From Anticarsia gemmatalis (lineage: Eukaryota > Arthropoda > Insecta > Lepidoptera > Erebidae): 64,000 nucleotides of DNA. Below are positions 30,036 to 41,520 of this stretch, piece after piece (position 1 is the stretch's first letter; each line of letters begins with the position of its first letter). The stretch covers positions 4,394,194 to 4,458,193 of the forward strand of contig NC_134773.1 of NCBI RefSeq assembly GCF_050436995.1, in the 5' to 3' direction. The notes below the pieces were generated by a model. It worked only from the letters and a program-made list of their open reading frames with translations. It was not told the DNA's origin and made no database searches. Made by a program: the position numbers and the translations under genes.

Positions 30036-30036
30036 A
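29585..30036 (+). mobile_element. LINE 3' end (Jockey/R1-like reverse transcriptase C-terminus, 3' UTR and TAAA tail)
   Basis: A frame from 29593 to 29847 reads PPLLAVPNARTNLLAKTPLI and ends LSYFSP-stop, resembling the C-termini of lepidopteran non-LTR reverse-transcriptase ORFs. It is followed by ~150 bp of T-rich 3' UTR and a (TAAA)8-9 tail at 30001-30036. The 5' part is lost, as usual for target-primed insertion. Confidence 0.65.
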
Positions 30037-30042
30037 CTCAAA

Positions 30043-30262
30043 GGTGACTGACTGACATAGTGATCTATCAACACACAGCCCAAACCACTGGACGGATCGA
30101 GCTGAAATTTGTCATGCAGGTAGATGTTATGACGTAGACATCCGCTAAGAAAGGATTTTCATCAATTCGACCCTCAACGGAATAAAATTAGGGATGAAAG
30201 TTTGTATGAAAATTCTGTCCTAAGTCACAAACCACGCTACGAAGTGGCGGGCAAAAGCTAGT
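30043..30262 (+). mobile_element. Helitron-like element, CAAAAGCTAGT family
   Basis: TCAAAGGTGACTGACTGACA to GCGGGCAAAAGCTAGT. It directly follows the LINE tail. Confidence 0.65.
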
Positions 30263-30264
30263 CG

Positions 30265-30655
30265 TATATATGTTACTGTAAAAGCCCGAACGGTGGTAAA
30301 TCCTAAGATTTTCCGGTATAACCTAAGATTTACCAACTCGCAATGGTAAAAGTCCGAATAATTCTTTTATTTCGAACTTTTACCTATATTCACTTGATGA
30401 TATTGAGATGTCGCTAACCTAACCTACCCATGTCGCTATGCCCAAAACTCCTTCTTTATAACTATGTCACAGTATATAATTATACCCTGAAATAGTTATA
30501 AACATAGTTATGAAGGAGGATTTTTTTATATATCGTAAAATAGTTTTTAAATTCTGGCTTGTTCGGACTTTTACCACTGAGAGTTGGTAAATCTTAGGTT
30601 TTACCGGAAAATCTTAGGATTTACCACAGTTCGGGCTTTTACAGTAACATATATA
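30265..30655. mobile_element. Palindromic element with TATATGTTACTGTAAAAGCC ends
   Basis: Inverted ends TATATGTTACTGTAAAAGCC / GGCTTTTACAGTAACATATA. Inside, GGTAAATCCTAAGATTTTCC and its inverse plus a central CTTTATAACTATG palindrome. Each arm carries three alternating GGTAAA / CCTAAGATT blocks. No ORF. Confidence 0.8.
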
Positions 30656-30905
30656 ATAGGTAGATTATGACACATTTGAAGAGTCATCGGTCAGTTATGT
30701 CTGGTTTTAAAGTGTCAATTCAAGTATTATTAACATACCACGCTGTTGGTACAATATTAAGTAGTAAACTGCAGGTTTTCACATTTTCAAAACATTCGAT
30801 AAACGATAGTTGCCAGAATAATCTTTCTAAACGCGAAAATCTTACGCGTACTAGCTGGCCAATGCACTAATTTTGATGAAATTAAGCAATTTAATAATAA
30901 TTCAT

Positions 30906-31122
30906 TATCAGTCTATCCTTTCTTCCAACTATGTTGGATTCGGCTTCCAGTCTCACCGGATGCAGCTGAATACCAGTATTTTACATAGAGCGACTGTCTG
31001 TCTGTCCTCGACAACACAGTTACCTGGGTTATAACACAATACCCTTCAGTAAGACTGGTTGTCAGACTTTCAAGCTTCTGACTATTGCCTGGACCGACAA
31101 TTCAACGTGCCTTCCGAAGCAT
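30906..31122 (-). mobile_element. 5S-like SINE family B, 3' part
   Basis: CTTTCTTCCAACTATGTTGG, CAGTCTCACCGGATGCAGCT and GTAAGACTGGTTGTCAGACT blocks on the plus strand, i.e. the tail of an inverted copy. Confidence 0.55.
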
Positions 31123-31502
31123 TTTTATTCAGTCTAAAATAAATATACTCTATATACTAGAGAATGACAATAAAGTATGATACAGTGTAATGCGTTGATT
31201 GAGACACTCACGTGAGCGCAGTTGCGAGTGTCTGTTGAGTAGCGTGTGGTGTAAACGATAAGATTTAATACTGTTTGACATTTTATCAGCATAGATATCT
31301 AAATCTGTATTAATTATGTCTATTCTGCATTTGAGGTCAAACAAATGATCTAATTTTGCAGAAAAATATAGGTTTAATTGAGATTTAACAAGTAGTTTCT
31401 GAGATATTCTTTAAAAATGCTTTATATACAACTATAATCGATCTATGACAGGTAATTTTTTATCCACTAATGTCATAGGAATTAATTTTTATTTTGAAAT
31501 TA

Positions 31503-32893
31503 GTCCGGTCAAATTAGACCAAAAAATCAGTAAACCCACGACAAATTCAGGGGAAGCTGAAAATTCTTAAAATTGTTTAAATTATAATTATAAACATTGT
31601 CTTAAAAGTCCCAACCGATCCCATGTAAGGAAAAAATTTTAGCGGGGTAATAAGGTCCAAAAAATGAGTTTTTCGTGATTTTCTTGAAAACGGTAAGTTT
31701 TATCGCAAAATTACCCCAGACATAATTTGTAGATCAGGGAATTTCCTATAAAAAAGGTATCAATAATTTTTTCCCTAAAAGCCACCGCTTCTGAGATATA
31801 ACGATGCAAAAAATTGCGAGCGTCATAATACACTCATACACTACTTCAACTTGCTTTAGCAATTATAATATTAAAAGAAGTTGAAATCGATGACATCATG
31901 GATGCTGATTTAATAATTAATATCGAAAATATAGTAGATAAAATTTTTTCATACAATGATATTGAAAATGATGAAATATCTGGAGTTTTACTTAATAAAC
32001 TGAATCAAAAACTTAAGGATTATGAGGAACGAGGACCAACAGCGAAACTTTGGATTCAATATTTTTATATGGTTTCAATTCTTAAAGAGTTTTTAAGAGC
32101 TGAACGTATGGGGGATTGGAAAGCTCATTTAAACTGCGTCAAAGAAATGCTTCCTTACTTTCACGCGTCTGGACATTTTCCGTATGCTAAGTCTGCACAC
32201 CTATACTTGCAGGATATGCTACAATTAGAGAATTTCATAGATCCTGAAGTCTATAAAAAATTTTTAGAAGGATTCTTCACTGTGAGACGTTCAGACAAAT
32301 TAAGCTGTGGCACTTCAACGGACATGGTAATTGAGCAGTCTATGATGAAAGCTATGAAGACAGATGGAGGTATTGCTCGAGGAAGAAGCACAAAACAGAG
32401 TGTCATAAGTAAATGGGTTTATAGTATGCATGCAATGAATACAGTTTGTGAAAAATTAGAAGATCTGGCTAATGTTAGGATGGATACGACCGAGCAGCAT
32501 GTTGATGCAAGTGATTCACGAGTAAAAAAAGATGCTAAAGACTTACGAAAACTTTTGGAATGGTTCTCAATACATAATCCTTTTCCAGAGGTTTTGCATC
32601 GTTATATCTCAGAAGCGGTGGCTTTTAGGGAAAAAAATATTGATACCTTTTTTTATAGGAAATTCCCTGATCTACAAATTATGTCTGGGGTAATTTTGCG
32701 ATAAAACTTACCGTTTTCAAGAAAATCGCGAAAAACTCATTTTTTGGACCTTATTACCCCGCTAAAATTTTTTCCTTACATGGGATCGGTTGGGACTTTT
32801 AAGACAATGTTTATAATTATAATTTAAACAATTTTAAGAATTTTCAGCTTCCCCTGAATTTGTCGTGGGTCAAATGTCTAAATTGACCGGAGT
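31503..32893 (+). mobile_element. Fold-back element with ~300-bp inverted arms and one ORF
   Basis: Arms at ~31503-31808 and ~32593-32893 are inverted copies (CCGGTCAAATTAGAC outermost; GGGATCGGTTGGGACTTTTA and CTTATTACCCCGCTAAAATT inside). The 3' arm overlaps the last ~37 codons of the ORF, so the 5' arm is an inverted copy of the ORF end plus 3' flank. Confidence 0.85.
31898..32704 (+). CDS. 268-codon ORF of the fold-back element, uncharacterised, probably C-terminally truncated
   Basis: The ATG at 31898 follows an AT-rich stretch; the frame is open to TAA at 32704 and has host-like, AT-rich codon use. Notable stretches: LWIQYFYMVSILKEFLRAER (helical, aromatic), MLPYFHASGHFPYAKSAHLY (two His in a compact motif), FFTVRRSDKLSCGTSTDMVI and GGIARGRSTKQSVISKW. 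From memory, similar stretches recur in uncharacterised multi-copy arthropod proteins, which would fit a transposon or domesticated origin. I cannot assign an activity and see no DDE-type or kinase motif. The last ~37 codons are inside the inverted arm, so the C-terminus is likely an arbitrary truncation. Confidence 0.6.
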   Translation: MDADLIINIENIVDKIFSYNDIENDEISGVLLNKLNQKLKDYEERGPTAKLWIQYFYMVSILKEFLRAERMGDWKAHLNCVKEMLPYFHASGHFPYAKSAHLYLQDMLQLENFIDPEVYKKFLEGFFTVRRSDKLSCGTSTDMVIEQSMMKAMKTDGGIARGRSTKQSVISKWVYSMHAMNTVCEKLEDLANVRMDTTEQHVDASDSRVKKDAKDLRKLLEWFSIHNPFPEVLHRYISEAVAFREKNIDTFFYRKFPDLQIMSGVILR

Positions 32894-33031
32894 AAATTGA
32901 TTAATTCTGAGTATCTAATTTGCGCCTGCACAATAAATAACCTACCTACGTCAGAAACGTCGGGTAAACAAATAAGGTATCATAACTTTTAATTTTCAAT
33001 CGTGTTTAAAACCCGTTGCATTATTATAATA

Positions 33032-33244
33032 TTAGGTCGGGGAAAAAGTCTTATCGCATTATAGTATGTATGAACTTGTAATAAAAACTTTTCTCTACAC
33101 AAAAAAACTCGATATTTGGGTACCTCACGAGCTCACTGAAAGAAACCTAATGAACCGTGTACTCATTTGTGATTCTTGAAGCCAAAGAGATTTTATTACA
33201 AGTTCATACATACTATAATGCTAAAAGACTTTTTCTCGACCTAA
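33032..33244. mobile_element. mariner-type MITE, copy 5
   Basis: TTAGGTCGGGGAAAAAGTCT / AGACTTTTTCTCGACCTAA, full length. Confidence 0.85.
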
Positions 33245-33704
33245 TATTATGTGTACAAGTCGCGAGAGTTTAAAAACCTTAAGTGACTTATGTTTAGAAA
33301 CTCTGTTATCTCATAACTTGTACCGCACATCAAACTGAGAGTATGACATCACCAATGATTGTAGTACGTCACCTATATTTGTGTCCGCCGCGTCTGCCAG
33401 ACCTCATCATTCACTGCAACTTGACTCAGATCTGATACGTCACTAACTCTTATAGAAGAATGTGTCTGGAACATTAAGTTAACTTTGTACGGGTTTCATC
33501 CCCTTTTACCTACGTAATAATTGTTTAGTTACATGACTTTGAAATCACGAAATTACGCAGCGACCACTAGGGGCATCGTTTTAGATTATTAAGCCAAAAT
33601 GGTCCACTATTAAATGATTTCGGGTGGGATTGCAATCTTTGATCCTTGTAGAAAGCGAAGTGACCATACAATGACAAATAATTCTTGCTTTTAATAAGTT
33701 ATAA

Positions 33705-33930
33705 TAAGGTCCCCGTGGCCGATATTCGGCTACGGCTGCCAGCTGCATAAAATCCAGCCTACTGTGACAATCATGTTTATAATACACAGGTATACTCTCA
33801 ATTACATCTCATAGTCCGGTGGGACGGATAACCGGCACGACTAGTGAGAGGTCAGGCGCAGGACCGACGGCTTTACGTGCTCTCCGAGGCACGGAAGGTC
33901 TTCTACCTCAACTCCCTACCTCCAGTCAAT
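33705..33930. repeat. Dispersed SINE-like fragment
   Basis: CCCGTGGCCGATATTCGGCT, CATAGTCCGGTGGGACGG and TGCTCTCCGAGGCACGG. Related pieces appear inverted or scattered at 17725-17770, 36835-36990 and 44185-44420. Confidence 0.4.
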
Positions 33931-34978
33931 CATTAAGAAATTCAAACCGTCACTAAAGTAATATAAATCTGTACGCAACTTGATCAAACGAATGATATTC
34001 TCAATCTGTCGTTACAATATCGCGTATGAGCTAATGTTTGCCAACTGGTGACGTCATAGAGTGAATCAATCGACTACTACTGACATTATTAAAATACACT
34101 CTTATAAAACCGTTTATTAAGAAATGTCTTTAATTTTACGTTTTCTTCGAAGTAGGGAAAATAATAATATAGTTTTTTTTATTTGCGAAAACTGCTGCCT
34201 TTTATACTTGGTTAAGGACAACGACTGTTCCATTTGATTCAGAAAATCTTTCCAGAGTTATAATATATCAACTGGATTATATTTACCTTAATCTGTCGAG
34301 CCCTTAAAGCGTTATTTTACATGGAGTATGAAGCTACAGTGTTACTCGGAGAATAATGGTTAAAAAAAAGCCTATAAAGATCTTAACTGGAATTGACTGG
34401 GTTAACGAAAAAATATTAATAATAATAATATTTATTTATTCAAACTTATACCCGTAAAAGATTTATCCAAAATGCTCACGCTCAATTTTTTTTGTAAATA
34501 ATGTTGAAGTTGTATTTATTGCAAACTAAATCATTTTATTAGGCACTCATTTGATACCAATGAAAATAAGACACTGTGAAGTCACTGTCATATTTCTATA
34601 GGTACTGTGTTTTTGACGTTTGATAAAGGAGTAGCTGATTTGACTGATAGTCAACTACGGTATTTTATTTATGACCATTTCATATACAAAATGGCCGTAG
34701 GTTCAAGAGAAATCTATCAATGAAGACGATCATAAACTTCAAAGTTGTGAATTACCACACCTTAAGTATTAAACAGTTAAAATCATTGTAAACATATAAA
34801 AATATCTATCAACTGAGATCACTGACCACCTGCGGTGTTACTTATATATGTCCTTTTAAAATATAACCACGGAAATAACGATAGAGTTATGTGGAATTAA
34901 TTACATAAGTCATAGCGGATTATATGATCAATAATGGGTTAAAAAAATGTCTGTAATACATAGATTTATCTATTTACT

Positions 34979-35198
34979 AACTGTCGTCCGTGTGGTTTGT
35001 AACTTAGGACAGAATTTTCATACAAACTTTCATCCCCAATTTTATCTTCTGGGGGTAGAATTGACCAAAATCCTTTTTTAGCGGATGTTTACATCATAAC
35101 ATCTACCTGCATGCTAAATTTCGGCTCGATCCGTCCAGTGGTTTGTACTGTGCGTTGATAGATCACTATATCAGTCAGTCAGTCACCTTGGAGTTATC
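34979..35198 (-). mobile_element. Helitron-like element, CAAAAGCTAG family, diverged
   Basis: Reverse copy: TCCGTGTGGTTTGTAACTTA, ATTCATACAAACTTTCATCC, ending in CTGACTGACTGATATAGTGA. Confidence 0.55.
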
Positions 35199-35435
35199 TA
35201 TACTAATATTATAAAGCTGAAGAGTTTGTTTGTTTGTTTGTTTGAACGCGCTAATCTCAGGAACTACTGGTCCGATTTGAAAAATTCTTTCAGTGTTGGA
35301 TAGTCCATTTATCGAGGAAGGCTTTAGGCTATATATCATCACGCTACGACCAATAGGAGCAGAGTACCAGTGAAAAATGTTACAAAAACGGGGAAAATTT
35401 ATGTGACGCAAGCGAAGTTGCGCGGGTCAGCTAGT
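35199..35435 (+). mobile_element. Helitron-like element, AAGCTGAAGAG family
   Basis: TATACTAATATTATAAAGCT to GTTGCGCGGGTCAGCTAGTA; complete. Confidence 0.7.
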
Positions 35436-35461
35436 ACGATATATTAATATAGTTAGTATCC

Positions 35462-35612
35462 AGTCTTACAGAAGGGTATCGTGTTATAACCCAGGTAACT
35501 GGGTTGTGGAGATCAGATAGGCAGTCGCTGCATGTAAAACACTGGTACTCAGCTGCATCCGGTGAGACTGGAAGCCGATTCCAACGTAGTTTGGAACAAA
35601 GGCTAAGCTAAT
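35462..35612 (+). mobile_element. 5S-like SINE family B, 3' part
   Basis: GTCTTACAGAAGGGTATCGT to CGATTCCAACGTAGTTTGGA. Confidence 0.55.
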
Positions 35613-36092
35613 ATATATTTATCCTATGGTTAGTGGTCAACCTAGTACAAAAGCCAGTATCCTAAACTATTCTAACCTACATTTTTACACCCATATTCAT
35701 CTCAAATACACCCACCGGCATCGAACTGCCGTCCCACTTGTTTCAAACGGTATCGTTATTCTAATGTAAACCACTGATATGTTAATTTTATTATAACGAC
35801 GTTGGTCGTTTAAAGTAGAGAATTCTGACTCATCTTTGGTAAAATGTAACACAGTTTTGATTGGCATCGATATATATTTTATTTAATTTTCACTTCATAT
35901 TATAAAACATAGTTGTCTGCCGCGTCTGTCTGTATGTTTGCTACTAAAACTCAACATCTACTGAATGGATTTTCATTAAAATAACCCATTAGATACTATC
36001 CCACTGCTGGGAAAAGTCCTTTCCCAGAGTGAAGGAAGGGTTAGGCATTGAGTCCACAACGCAGATTTTCCAAAACGTAAAAAAATATAATA

Positions 36093-36340
36093 AACTAGCG
36101 GACTCGCCCAACTTCGCTTGCGTCACATAAGAGAGAATGGGTCAAAATTTCCCCCGTTTTTTGTAACATTTTTTACTGGTACTCTGCTCCTATTGGTCGT
36201 ACGTCGTGATGATATATAGCCTATAGCCTTTCTCGATAAATGGGCTATCTAACACTGCAATAATTTTTCAATCCGCACCAACAGTTCCTAAGATTAGCGC
36301 GTTCAATCAAACAAAGTCTTCAGCTTTATAATATTAGTAT
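36093..36340 (-). mobile_element. Helitron-like element, AAGCTGAAGAG family
   Basis: Reverse; CTAGCGGACTCGCCCAACTT at the left, ATACTAATATTATAAAGCTG at the right (minus strand). Confidence 0.65.
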
Positions 36341-37431
36341 AGTAAGTATAGTATAGATGAAGTTTACGAAATGAAAGACAATTTTAATATAAATTAGATC
36401 AATTGCGGGCTCGGTTAAGTAACGATATTTTACCCTTCATAGAGCTAAAGGCGAGATATCTAACGTGTTCTAACGGTATACAACAATTAGCAATTTAAAC
36501 ATATTTCTTAGTATTTACCTAGCTTGATTAAACACTTGAATATTTATGTAAAACTGTTACTAGTGTTAACTGATGAAAGGGCTAATAAAATACGATTGTT
36601 ACATACATAGGAGGTGATGCTTTATATAAGGGGCTGATCCAGGATATTTAAGAGAGGCTGGTGTTTCAGAAGGCGGCTCAAACGTGGGTGATGGAACATT
36701 GGCAGAGGTTTTGAGGTATACATTGTGGGCTTTTGAGTGTTTGAGGGAGGGCAGATGTGTTTGGAAGGAGGTTTAAACTAATAATACTCTCACCACAGTA
36801 CCATGTAAGAGGGTTGGAAATCCGACGCATTTTGCTGTTTAAGCACCCGTGCTTTAGAGAGCACGCAAAGCGGTCATTCCTGCTCTTAACCCGTTCCTGA
36901 TTGATCTACCGTCACAGCGCACTATGAGAGTGATGTTATAGAGAGTGTATGTGTGTATTCTACGCACAAAACACTGTAAACAAATCATATCACAGTTGTG
37001 TGGTCAATAAGAGTCATCAAATAATAGATATTAATAAACTAGTCCCAAAAATTAAGGGATATAAAAAAAGAATCCAAATTTTTGGGTGATTTTCAACAAG
37101 CTGTAACTCCGAGGAAAATGGTCGTACAGAAAAAATAAAAAAAGCAAATTGTAGCTCCAAGTGTCTAGTTTTTAGATATGACCATGAAAATTTTTTGTCA
37201 TGGCCAGGTCTGGAGAAATCCTACGAAAACTACCAAAAAAATTTTTTTTCCAAATTTTTTCCCTCCTAAAAAAAGGTCCACGGGCTTCAAAAAATTTTTC
37301 TTGATTCTTTCGTTCTAAAGTTCTTTTAGAAAATTTAATCTTCTTTAATTTGCCATATTCAAAAAGCCTGTACGACGATTTGCCACGGAGTTATCGTCAA
37401 TCAAAGCAAAAAAGTTATTTTTGACTTTGAT

Positions 37432-37461
37432 CCATACTAATATTATAAATGCGAAAGTAAC

Positions 37462-37548
<87 letters not shown>

Positions 37549-37961
37549 GCTACTCAATCACGTCTAAACTACTGAACCAATTTGCATGAAATTTGGTATG
37601 GAGATACTTTGATACCCGAGAAAGGACATAGGCTACTTTTTACCCCGGGAAAATGACGCATTTCCCGGGAAAATTCAGAAAATTCAACGAAGTCGCGAAA
37701 AATCAATATTATAATGACATTGAATTAACAAAATTCCGTTGTCATGGCAACTGTTTTAATGGCGGATATGCCTTAGCGCGAATTCGTTATAAGAGATATA
37801 AATAATTTTGAGAATATTTTTCGTGAAAAAAAAGCATATTTTATATCATCACGCTACGACCAATAGGAGCAGAGTAACAGTAAAAAGTGTTACAAAAACA
37901 TGGAAAATTCTGACCCATTCTCTCTTATGTGACGCAAGCGAAGTTGCGCGGGTCAGCTAGT
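37432..37961 (+). mobile_element. Helitron-like composite nested in the left arm, with (TCTG)n
   Basis: Starts CCATACTAATATTATAAATG, holds a (TCTG)~21 microsatellite at 37464-37550, and ends GCGCGGGTCAGCTAG. The uninterrupted right arm shows the pre-insertion sequence, so the borders are exact to within a few bases. Confidence 0.75.
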
Positions 37962-38391
37962 ATTCAATAACTCCGGAAATAATGATTGTACAGGAAATCA
38001 AAGGAGGGTTTTGAAAACTGCACAATATTCCCTATAAGAAAATGTAAACATCTTTAAAGAAAAAAATTTCTTTTGAATTGAAACCTCGGACTGAAAAAAA
38101 GACAAAAATTCGCGAAATTAAGGATATTTGGATAACTTGGTATAACTTTGGATAAAATGGATGAACGAAGGATATCGTCGGTAATTTTTCAACCTCAAAG
38201 TGTCCCCTAAAATCCTTCAAAAATTCAAAGCGCTGCGATTTTTTTTTCATTGTGCCCCTAAGCTTCAAATTCTTTGTTGTTGCAAAAATCACTATTGTGA
38301 GCAATTTTGTGATTTTTATTCATTTTTTTAATTAAAAAATTTTTTCCTCTCTAAAATCTTTATTTTTTCGATTAAAAAGCAAATCGCGTGC

Positions 38392-38530
38392 CTATGCTCA
38401 CTCCACGACATCGTCGAGCCCGATTGGCTTATGTGCATGACCATCACGATTGGGGTCGTAGACAGTGGACCAGCGTCTTATGGACTGACGAATCTCGATT
38501 TTGACTTCATGGCAGCGATAGACGATCTCT
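38392..38530 (+). pseudogene. Tc1-like transposase remnant
   Basis: Plus-strand frame from 38394 reads LTPRHRRARLAYVHDHHDW, then GRRQWTSVLWTDESRF, stop (TGA), LHGSDRR. WTDES carries the second catalytic Asp of the Tc1 DDE triad. Only ~45 codons remain and an in-frame TGA follows, so it is non-functional. Confidence 0.75.
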
Positions 38531-39821
38531 CGTTTTGCAATTTGCTTTTTAATCGAAAAAATAAAGATTTTAGAGAGAAAAAAAAAAATTATTACAAAAA
38601 TGAATAAAAACCACAAAATTGCTCACAATGGTGATTTTTGCAACAACAAAGAATTTGAAGCTTCGGGGCACAATGAAATAAAAATCGCAGCGCTTTGAAT
38701 TTTTGAAGGATTTTAGGGGACACTTTGAGGTTGAAAAATTACCGACGATATCCTTCGTTCATCCATTTTATCCAAAGTTATACCAAGTTATCCAAATATC
38801 CTTAATTTCGCGAATTTTTGTCTTTTTTTCAGTCCGAGGTTTCAATTCAAAAAAATTTTTTTTCTTCAAAGATGTTTACATTTTCTTATAGGGAATATTG
38901 TGCAGTTTTCAAAACCCTCCTTTGATTTCCTGTACAATTATTATTTCCGGAGTTATTGAATATCAAAGTCAAAAATAACTTTTTTGCTTTGATTGACGAT
39001 AACTTCGTGGCAAATCGTCGTACAGGCTTTTTGAATACGGCAAATTAAAGAAGATTAAATTTTCTAAAAGAACTTTAGAACGAAAGAATGAAAAAAAATT
39101 TTTTGAAGCCCGTGGACCTTTTTTTAGGAGGGAAAAAATTTGGAAAAAAATTTTTTTGGTAGTTTTCGTAGGATTTCTCCAGACCTGGCCATGACAAAAA
39201 ATTTTCATGGTCATATCTAAAAACTAGACACTTGGAGCTACAATTTGCTTTTTTTATTTTTTCTGTACGACCATTTTCCTCGGAGTTACAGCTTGTTGAA
39301 AATCACCCAAAAATTTGGATTCTTTTTTTATATCCCTTAATTTTTGGGACTAGTGTAATATCTATTACAAAGAATCCAGCCTAACTGGGTCACACAAGGT
39401 AATCCCTTCGACTTAAGTTGTACTAGGGGTCCTTTAGACCCCAAACACAGTCCAAACGGCAAACAATCTAATATAATATGATAGCTCACGTCCACAGTGA
39501 CACGCTTTCGTACATTCTTTACTTTCTTAAGCTTCAGACAACCGACTTTTACTGCAAACATGAGCTTTTAGAAAACGTAGTATTTTAAATTATAATATTA
39601 GGATTGAAAAGTTTTTGATAAATAAATGATGACTAACAAAATTTACGCGATAGAAATGTCTGTCTGTCTGTTATTCAGTAGTGCTAAACTAGTGATGCAA
39701 CTTCGATAAAAAATAGCATTCCTATAATCTTGAAGAAGGATCAAAGGTTGTACATGAAATTTCACTACCAAATGCAATAGGTCTGATTTCCAATTTGGAT
39801 AAAATTAATAAATTAGTTGTT

Positions 39822-39900
39822 TCGTGTTAGGTTGTACTTTGCGTCCGTTGTTATGATTGTAAAAGTCCCCGCGACACGAAAGCGGGAGTTGTATTTTTAA
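39822..39900 (+). mobile_element. tRNA-derived SINE family 1, 3' piece
   Basis: GTTGTACTTTGCGTCCGTTG, GTCCCCGCGACACGAAAGCG. Confidence 0.55.
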
Positions 39901-40219
39901 AAAAAAATTACACATAACTCAAAAAAAAGTATAAACACAACAAACAGTTACAAAACAAAAAATCTACCAAAAAAAAGCCGTATTAATAGCGTAAACATCG
40001 CAAAAACACCGAATCGCACAGCTATCGGGCGCGCAGTTTCGTACATAGCGACACACATACAGTCTGACACGCTTTCGTTTGCATTCCGACGACCGCCGGC
40101 TTCATTGATCTCTTGTCATTCATATTATGTAATACACCTGCACAATGGGATTTATAACTTCACGTAAATATTCGTATTAAAATTGTTTTTATGAATGAAA
40201 AGGCAATACTATCTTGTAA

Positions 40220-40405
40220 TCTAATATATAAAATTCTCGCGTCACAGTTTTCGTTGCCATACTCCTCCGAAACGGCTTGACCGATTCTCATGATATTTTG
40301 TGAGCATATTTAGTAGGTCTGAGAATCGGCCAACATCCATTTTTCATACCCCTAAGTGACACTTTTTTTTATATGGCAGAACAACGTCTGTCGGGTCAGC
40401 TAGTC
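40220..40405 (+). mobile_element. Helitron-like element, diverged CTGTCGGGTCAGCTAGT type
   Basis: AATATATAAAATTCTCGCGT to CTGTCGGGTCAGCTAGT. Confidence 0.6.
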
Positions 40406-40414
40406 AATGTATAT

Positions 40415-40706
40415 TTTTGAAGACAACTCCCGCATTAAGATTTGAACTCGTGTCGCGGACACTTTTACAAACATACAAACAACGGACACGAAGTACAACC
40501 AGACCCGAAAAAACCGGGATCCGTGGCGCATTGGATGAAGGTCGCCGTTAACATTGTGTCGGGAGTTCGTGGGTTCGATTCGCAAATATTTGTGCGATCC
40601 ACAAATAACTGTTTAGAGTCTGGTTGTACTTTGTGTCCGTTGTTTGTATGTTTATAAAAGTCCCCGCGACACAAGATCAATTCTTAATGCGGGAGTTGTC
40701 TTAGAA
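40415..40706. mobile_element. Inverted pair of tRNA-derived SINE family 1 copies
   Basis: 40415-40510 is a reverse tail (CTCCCGCATTAAGATTTGAA, ACAAACAACGGACACGAAGT); 40519-40706 is a forward full copy (GGGATCCGTGGCGCATTGGA...). Head to head, they form a ~90-bp stem in RNA. Confidence 0.7.
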
Positions 40707-41029
40707 AAAATAGTTTTTATTAATATTTTTCCCTACTCCCATACTACAATCTTAAACTCTTCAGAAAGGCACAAAGGTGGTAACAGCTAGTTTAATCAAT
40801 AACATCGTCTTACTTTTACTTTCAAACACGCGAGTTCAACACGCTCCCAATTGTCACGCTATTACGTATTTCCTCAATTATATTGGACTTTATCATGATT
40901 TTTAACTACTAAGGGGTCCACAACTCGCACTTGGCCAGCGTGGTGGTCTCAAGGCCTAACCCCTCCCTCATTCCGGGAGGAGACCCTTTCCAAGCAGTGG
41001 GACATTAATGGGTTAAAATTTATTTATTA

Positions 41030-41253
41030 CTAGAGGTCGCTCGCGTCTTCGTCCGCGTGGAAACCCTTCCCGTGTAAATCCCGATCTCTCAGGAACTCCG
41101 AGATAAAAATGTATGTGTAGCCTATGTTTTATTCTGGGTCTTCAGCTACCTATATACAAAATTTTATCGTAATCGATTCAGAAGTATTTGCGTGAAAAAG
41201 TAACAAACATCCATACAAACTCACAAACTTTCGCATTTATAATATTAGTAGGA
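41030..41253 (-). mobile_element. Helitron-like element, GCGAAAGTTTGTGAG family
   Basis: Reverse; CTACTAATATTATAAATGCG at 41253, CGCGAGCGACCTCTAGTA at the left. Matches 523-740. Confidence 0.7.
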
Positions 41254-41520
41254 TTCACATATTACTTCGAAAAGTCATTGGTGTGTTGCCTCGGGATCCC
41301 TCAAACACTTGCGTGGGAGATGCAAGTAACTAGTAAAACTATATACCCACAAAACAGCTGTATTATCAAACAGTTACGTACAAGCAGATAACATAAAAAC
41401 TATCGTTATCTCCATGCCTGTTGTTAGATAACTTATCAGTGGAATGTAATCTGTATAGACTGACATAGACGTGAGTTTTCTGTACCATTAAAGATTTGAT
41501 GTAATAAAAATGAGCAAGGC

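Larger units (their letters stand above)
37042..39350. mobile_element. Tc1-like inverted-repeat element (2.3 kb) with long arms
   Basis: Arms of ~950 bp (37042-38395, interrupted, and 38530-39350) are near-perfect inverted copies, ending GTCCCAAAAATTAAGGGATA and flanked by TA on both sides, as for Tc1/mariner elements. The ~135-bp centre encodes a transposase remnant. The left arm is interrupted at 37432-37961 by a Helitron-like insertion that the right arm lacks. Confidence 0.88.
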
